Positions 4,290-6,226 of a stretch of 6,226 bases of DNA are shown in pieces. Location of the stretch: contig DAOVHT010000061.1 in assembly GCA_030671745.1 (NCBI GenBank), positions 1 to 6,226 on the forward strand, read 5' to 3'. The stretch's first letter is position 1, and every line of letters begins with the position of its first letter. The DNA comes from Candidatus Nanohaloarchaea archaeon (GTDB lineage: Archaea > EX4484-52 > GLR71). A program made the translations under genes and the position numbers. The notes beneath the pieces are model-generated. The model worked only from the letters and a program-made list of their open reading frames with translations, did not search any database and was not told the DNA's origin.

Positions 4290-5357
4290 CTACAGATATC
4301 CAAACTTCTTGGACGCTATGACAAACATGGAATGTGCCCAGCAGAGAGGCGATACGGCCACTTGAACATCATTATCGAAGATCTGTTCTGGGATGAATTT
4401 TCTGTATTTCAGGTCATGAAGGACCTTATTGTAATATTTCAATGCTTTCTCTTTGTTGCCGAGTTCCTGATAATATATGGTCATCCAGAAATTAAGGAGT
4501 GGCCAGTAGCCTGCGCCTTTTTTTCTGTGGATATGTCCATTGTACATCCAACCGTCATATTCGTCATTCTCATACCTGTAGATGCCATGATTTTTTATTA
4601 GTTTTTTCCCGATAAGATCCATAGTCCTTTTAATCTTTACATCATCAGCATTTAATATCTTGGAGGGCCATACAAGACCCAGCAATGATGCATCCATGCT
4701 TTTATCTTCTATCTTTCCGAAAGCGCAATAGAAATGTTTCTTGAAATGTTTCAACAGAAGACTCTTCATCTCATCTGAAATCCTTGACCATCTTTGATCA
4801 GGGATAAGCTCATTTGCTAAAGACAGACCTTTATGGCACATAGCTAAAGAATATGTGAAATTACCGTTGAGGTCAGGAAAGCAGAACCTGTCTTCCCATA
4901 GGTTCTGTGTCAATACATTAAAATGATCCTTGTCCCATATGTTGCATAGACCCTCTGCCGAGTTCCTGATGAGCCTCTCAAATCTATAGCAGTCATCCTT
5001 GTTATCTTTATAATGTTCATGTATGGCTATCAGAACACTTCCGGTCTGGTCAGGTTGAAAATTATCTGAATTTTTTCTGCCGTCAATAAAATAATTCTGG
5101 TAGAACAGACCTGTCTCTTCCCAGCCTTCAACTTTCATGCACCACTCAAAAAATTTTTCAGAGATGTCCAATCCGAGCATGTCTGCCGCAATGGATGTGT
5201 ACGCTGCATCTCTTGGCCAGACAAGCTTATAGTTATTCGCTTCTTTAGGGAAATATGGTCTTGTGGAATTTGAAGCGACAATTGCACCATTTTCAAAAGA
5301 ACAGTCTTTTATGACCTCCTTGCTGGTCCTCAACAGTTCAGATACTTTATTTTTCAT
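4290..5357 (-). CDS. GH15 glucoamylase-like glycosidase, catalytic domain only
   Basis: The product has 355 residues and matches the (alpha/alpha)6 barrel of glycoside hydrolase family 15. Visible landmarks in order: NGAIVAS (23-29), VWPRDAAY (46-53), GLFYQNYFIDG (83-93), QPDQTGSVLIAIHEHY (101-116), LWEDRF (153-158), GAGYWPLL (281-288), IPEQIFD (322-328) and PLCWAHSMF (337-345). Glu155 of WED aligns with the general acid of glucoamylases and Glu324 of PEQ with the general base, so it should be active; the usual second Glu of WEE is Asp. Family role: release of glucose from the non-reducing ends of alpha-1,4-glucans. Archaeal glucoamylases are usually 600-700 residues with an N-terminal beta-sandwich, which is absent here. 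There is no signal peptide, so it is cytoplasmic. It follows the debranching-type gene by 30 bases in one operon. The ATG at 5357 has only a weak AGG at 8 bases. A GH15-fold enzyme acting on trehalose or dextran-like sugars is an alternative. Confidence 0.88.
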   Translation of the reverse strand: MKNKVSELLRTSKEVIKDCSFENGAIVASNSTRPYFPKEANNYKLVWPRDAAYTSIAADMLGLDISEKFFEWCMKVEGWEETGLFYQNYFIDGRKNSDNFQPDQTGSVLIAIHEHYKDNKDDCYRFERLIRNSAEGLCNIWDKDHFNVLTQNLWEDRFCFPDLNGNFTYSLAMCHKGLSLANELIPDQRWSRISDEMKSLLLKHFKKHFYCAFGKIEDKSMDASLLGLVWPSKILNADDVKIKRTMDLIGKKLIKNHGIYRYENDEYDGWMYNGHIHRKKGAGYWPLLNFWMTIYYQELGNKEKALKYYNKVLHDLKYRKFIPEQIFDNDVQVAVSPLCWAHSMFVIASKKFGYL

Positions 5358-5387
5358 AATAAAACCTGTCTATTTGAGCAACATACC

Positions 5388-6226
5388 TCAACCTTTCTTA
5401 TAATACGCCCAGATCCGATTATTTTTCCCGGGGTGGATTGTGACGCAATTACCCTCATACTTGACCTTGTTTATCTCCATCCTTTCAACATCATCCGGCA
5501 ACAAGATCTTGACCTTCAATCCCGGTCGCGCATCAAAATTAACGATTATGTCTACAAACTTTTCATGGCTTCTGTCAATCTTGACATGCATCACATGGTC
5601 TCCGATCCGTTTGCCGAACCTTTCATATTCAGCCCAACCAAGAATAAATTTAGGTGCAATCGTAAGTTCATCCAGATGCAGGTCCGCCTTTATCCCGAAT
5701 ATTCCCGAATCGACAGCATGCACAAAAAGTGATGACGTGCCATACGAATTCAGATCGCTCAACGGAGTCCCGTCAGCAGAATTGATACTCTTCTCAAATA
5801 CTCCCAGTTCATAGTTGAACATCTGCCTTGAAAGTATCTGGATAAGTTTAAGACCTGTTGCAGTATCAGGACTCTTAAGGTATGAGCATGCCGCAATGCC
5901 TGTCGCAAAAGACCGTGCACCACCGGAATGTGCAGTCCCTGCCTTGAAATCCGGGTCGAAGATACCTCGTGTCCTGACCCCGTGCGCACTCACGAACTCC
6001 TGCCTGATCTTCTTAAGGACAGTATCTCTTTTTATCTCGCGGATCAGGTCAAAGAATATTGGCATCAATACATTTGCGCTTTTGCCCGCATCATCCCGAA
6101 GACTGTCTTTTAAGAATTTGGACCTGTTATCCCAGAAATATACGTCAAGCGCCTCACTCATGATCCTGCATTTTGACGGGTGGTATATCCTCAATGCCTC
6201 AATCCATAACGACTGCAGTTCTATCC
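5388..6226 (-). CDS. GDE-type glycogen debranching glycosidase, C-terminal part (cut by window edge)
   Basis: The frame is open to the right edge, so the 5' part is missing; 278 residues and the stop are visible. The first residues (IELQSLWIEALRIY) match the (V/I)E-(I/L)-Q-(A/S)-LW-x-x-AL helix of amylo-alpha-1,6-glucosidases, so a TTG at 6194 is an internal codon, not the start. Later landmarks, numbered from the visible end, are ANVLMPIFFD (50-59), GVRTRGIFDPDF (82-93), AHSGGARSFATGIAA (98-112), FNYELGVFEKSINSADG (136-152) and GIFGIKADL...LTIAPKF (174-193). Together these fit the GDE_C six-hairpin domain followed by a small beta domain. The AHSGGARSF segment departs from the common YHxGxVWPW, so substrate preference may differ. 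Expected role: removing alpha-1,6 branches or related linkages from glycogen-like polymers in the cytoplasm, complementary to the GH15 enzyme encoded next. Identification is good to fold and family, less sure for substrate. Confidence 0.78.
   Translation of the reverse strand, partial: IELQSLWIEALRIYHPSKCRIMSEALDVYFWDNRSKFLKDSLRDDAGKSANVLMPIFFDLIREIKRDTVLKKIRQEFVSAHGVRTRGIFDPDFKAGTAHSGGARSFATGIAACSYLKSPDTATGLKLIQILSRQMFNYELGVFEKSINSADGTPLSDLNSYGTSSLFVHAVDSGIFGIKADLHLDELTIAPKFILGWAEYERFGKRIGDHVMHVKIDRSHEKFVDIIVNFDARPGLKVKILLPDDVERMEINKVKYEGNCVTIHPGKNNRIWAYYKKG

Noticed and set aside
4266..4601. Plus-strand 111-codon ORF over the end of the GH15 gene
   Set aside because: It lies opposite conserved GH15 motifs (PEQ, YWP) and has no recognisable domain; it is an antisense shadow.
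5433..5814. Plus-strand ORFs over the GDE gene
   Set aside because: They are antisense shadows of a clearly conserved minus-strand glycosidase frame and have no family resemblance.

Overview
The window looks archaeal. Start codons are preceded by GGTGA- or GGAGG-type ribosome binding sites, T/A-rich TATA-like boxes sit about 25 bases before likely transcript starts, and the protein families (DUF2178-type membrane proteins with a Cro/CI-type HTH, stand-alone GH15, HD hydrolase of the VYG-type) are common in Euryarchaeota and DPANN-like genomes. No ribosomal or other taxonomic marker is present, so I do not name a lineage.

Left end (1-821): minus-strand genes and apparent debris. An HD-domain phosphohydrolase runs off the left edge. 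Upstream of it is a 77-residue fragment carrying only the N-terminus of a GT4-like glycosyltransferase. A 370-base intergenic stretch follows, with two promoters and one doubtful 39-codon ORF that looks like a gene remnant.

Middle (822-4048): two converging units that are visibly more AT-rich than the right end. The plus-strand unit encodes a small two-helix membrane protein split by a -1 frameshift, a four-helix membrane protein, an ABC-2 type permease and its ATPase. Together these form a probable exporter. The ATPase has no normal start codon where its N-terminus must begin; an ATT behind a strong GGAGG is the best candidate. The minus-strand unit encodes two small DUF2178-like membrane proteins and a 65-residue HTH repressor-like protein, tightly packed and starting from a promoter whose TATA region lies inside a near-perfect palindrome. 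The pairing of membrane proteins with a tiny Cro/CI-type regulator beside an ABC exporter suggests a membrane-sensing or self-protection module; that is inference.

Right end (4290-6226): a minus-strand pair of cytoplasmic (alpha/alpha)6 glycosidases. One is a GDE-type debranching enzyme, cut by the window edge. The other, 30 bases downstream, is a catalytic-domain-only GH15 glucoamylase-like enzyme. They probably cooperate in breaking down glycogen or malto-oligosaccharides. The glycosyltransferase fragment at the left may once have belonged to the same carbohydrate locus, with the exporter/HTH block lying between them.

No tRNA, rRNA, CRISPR array or transposase was seen.
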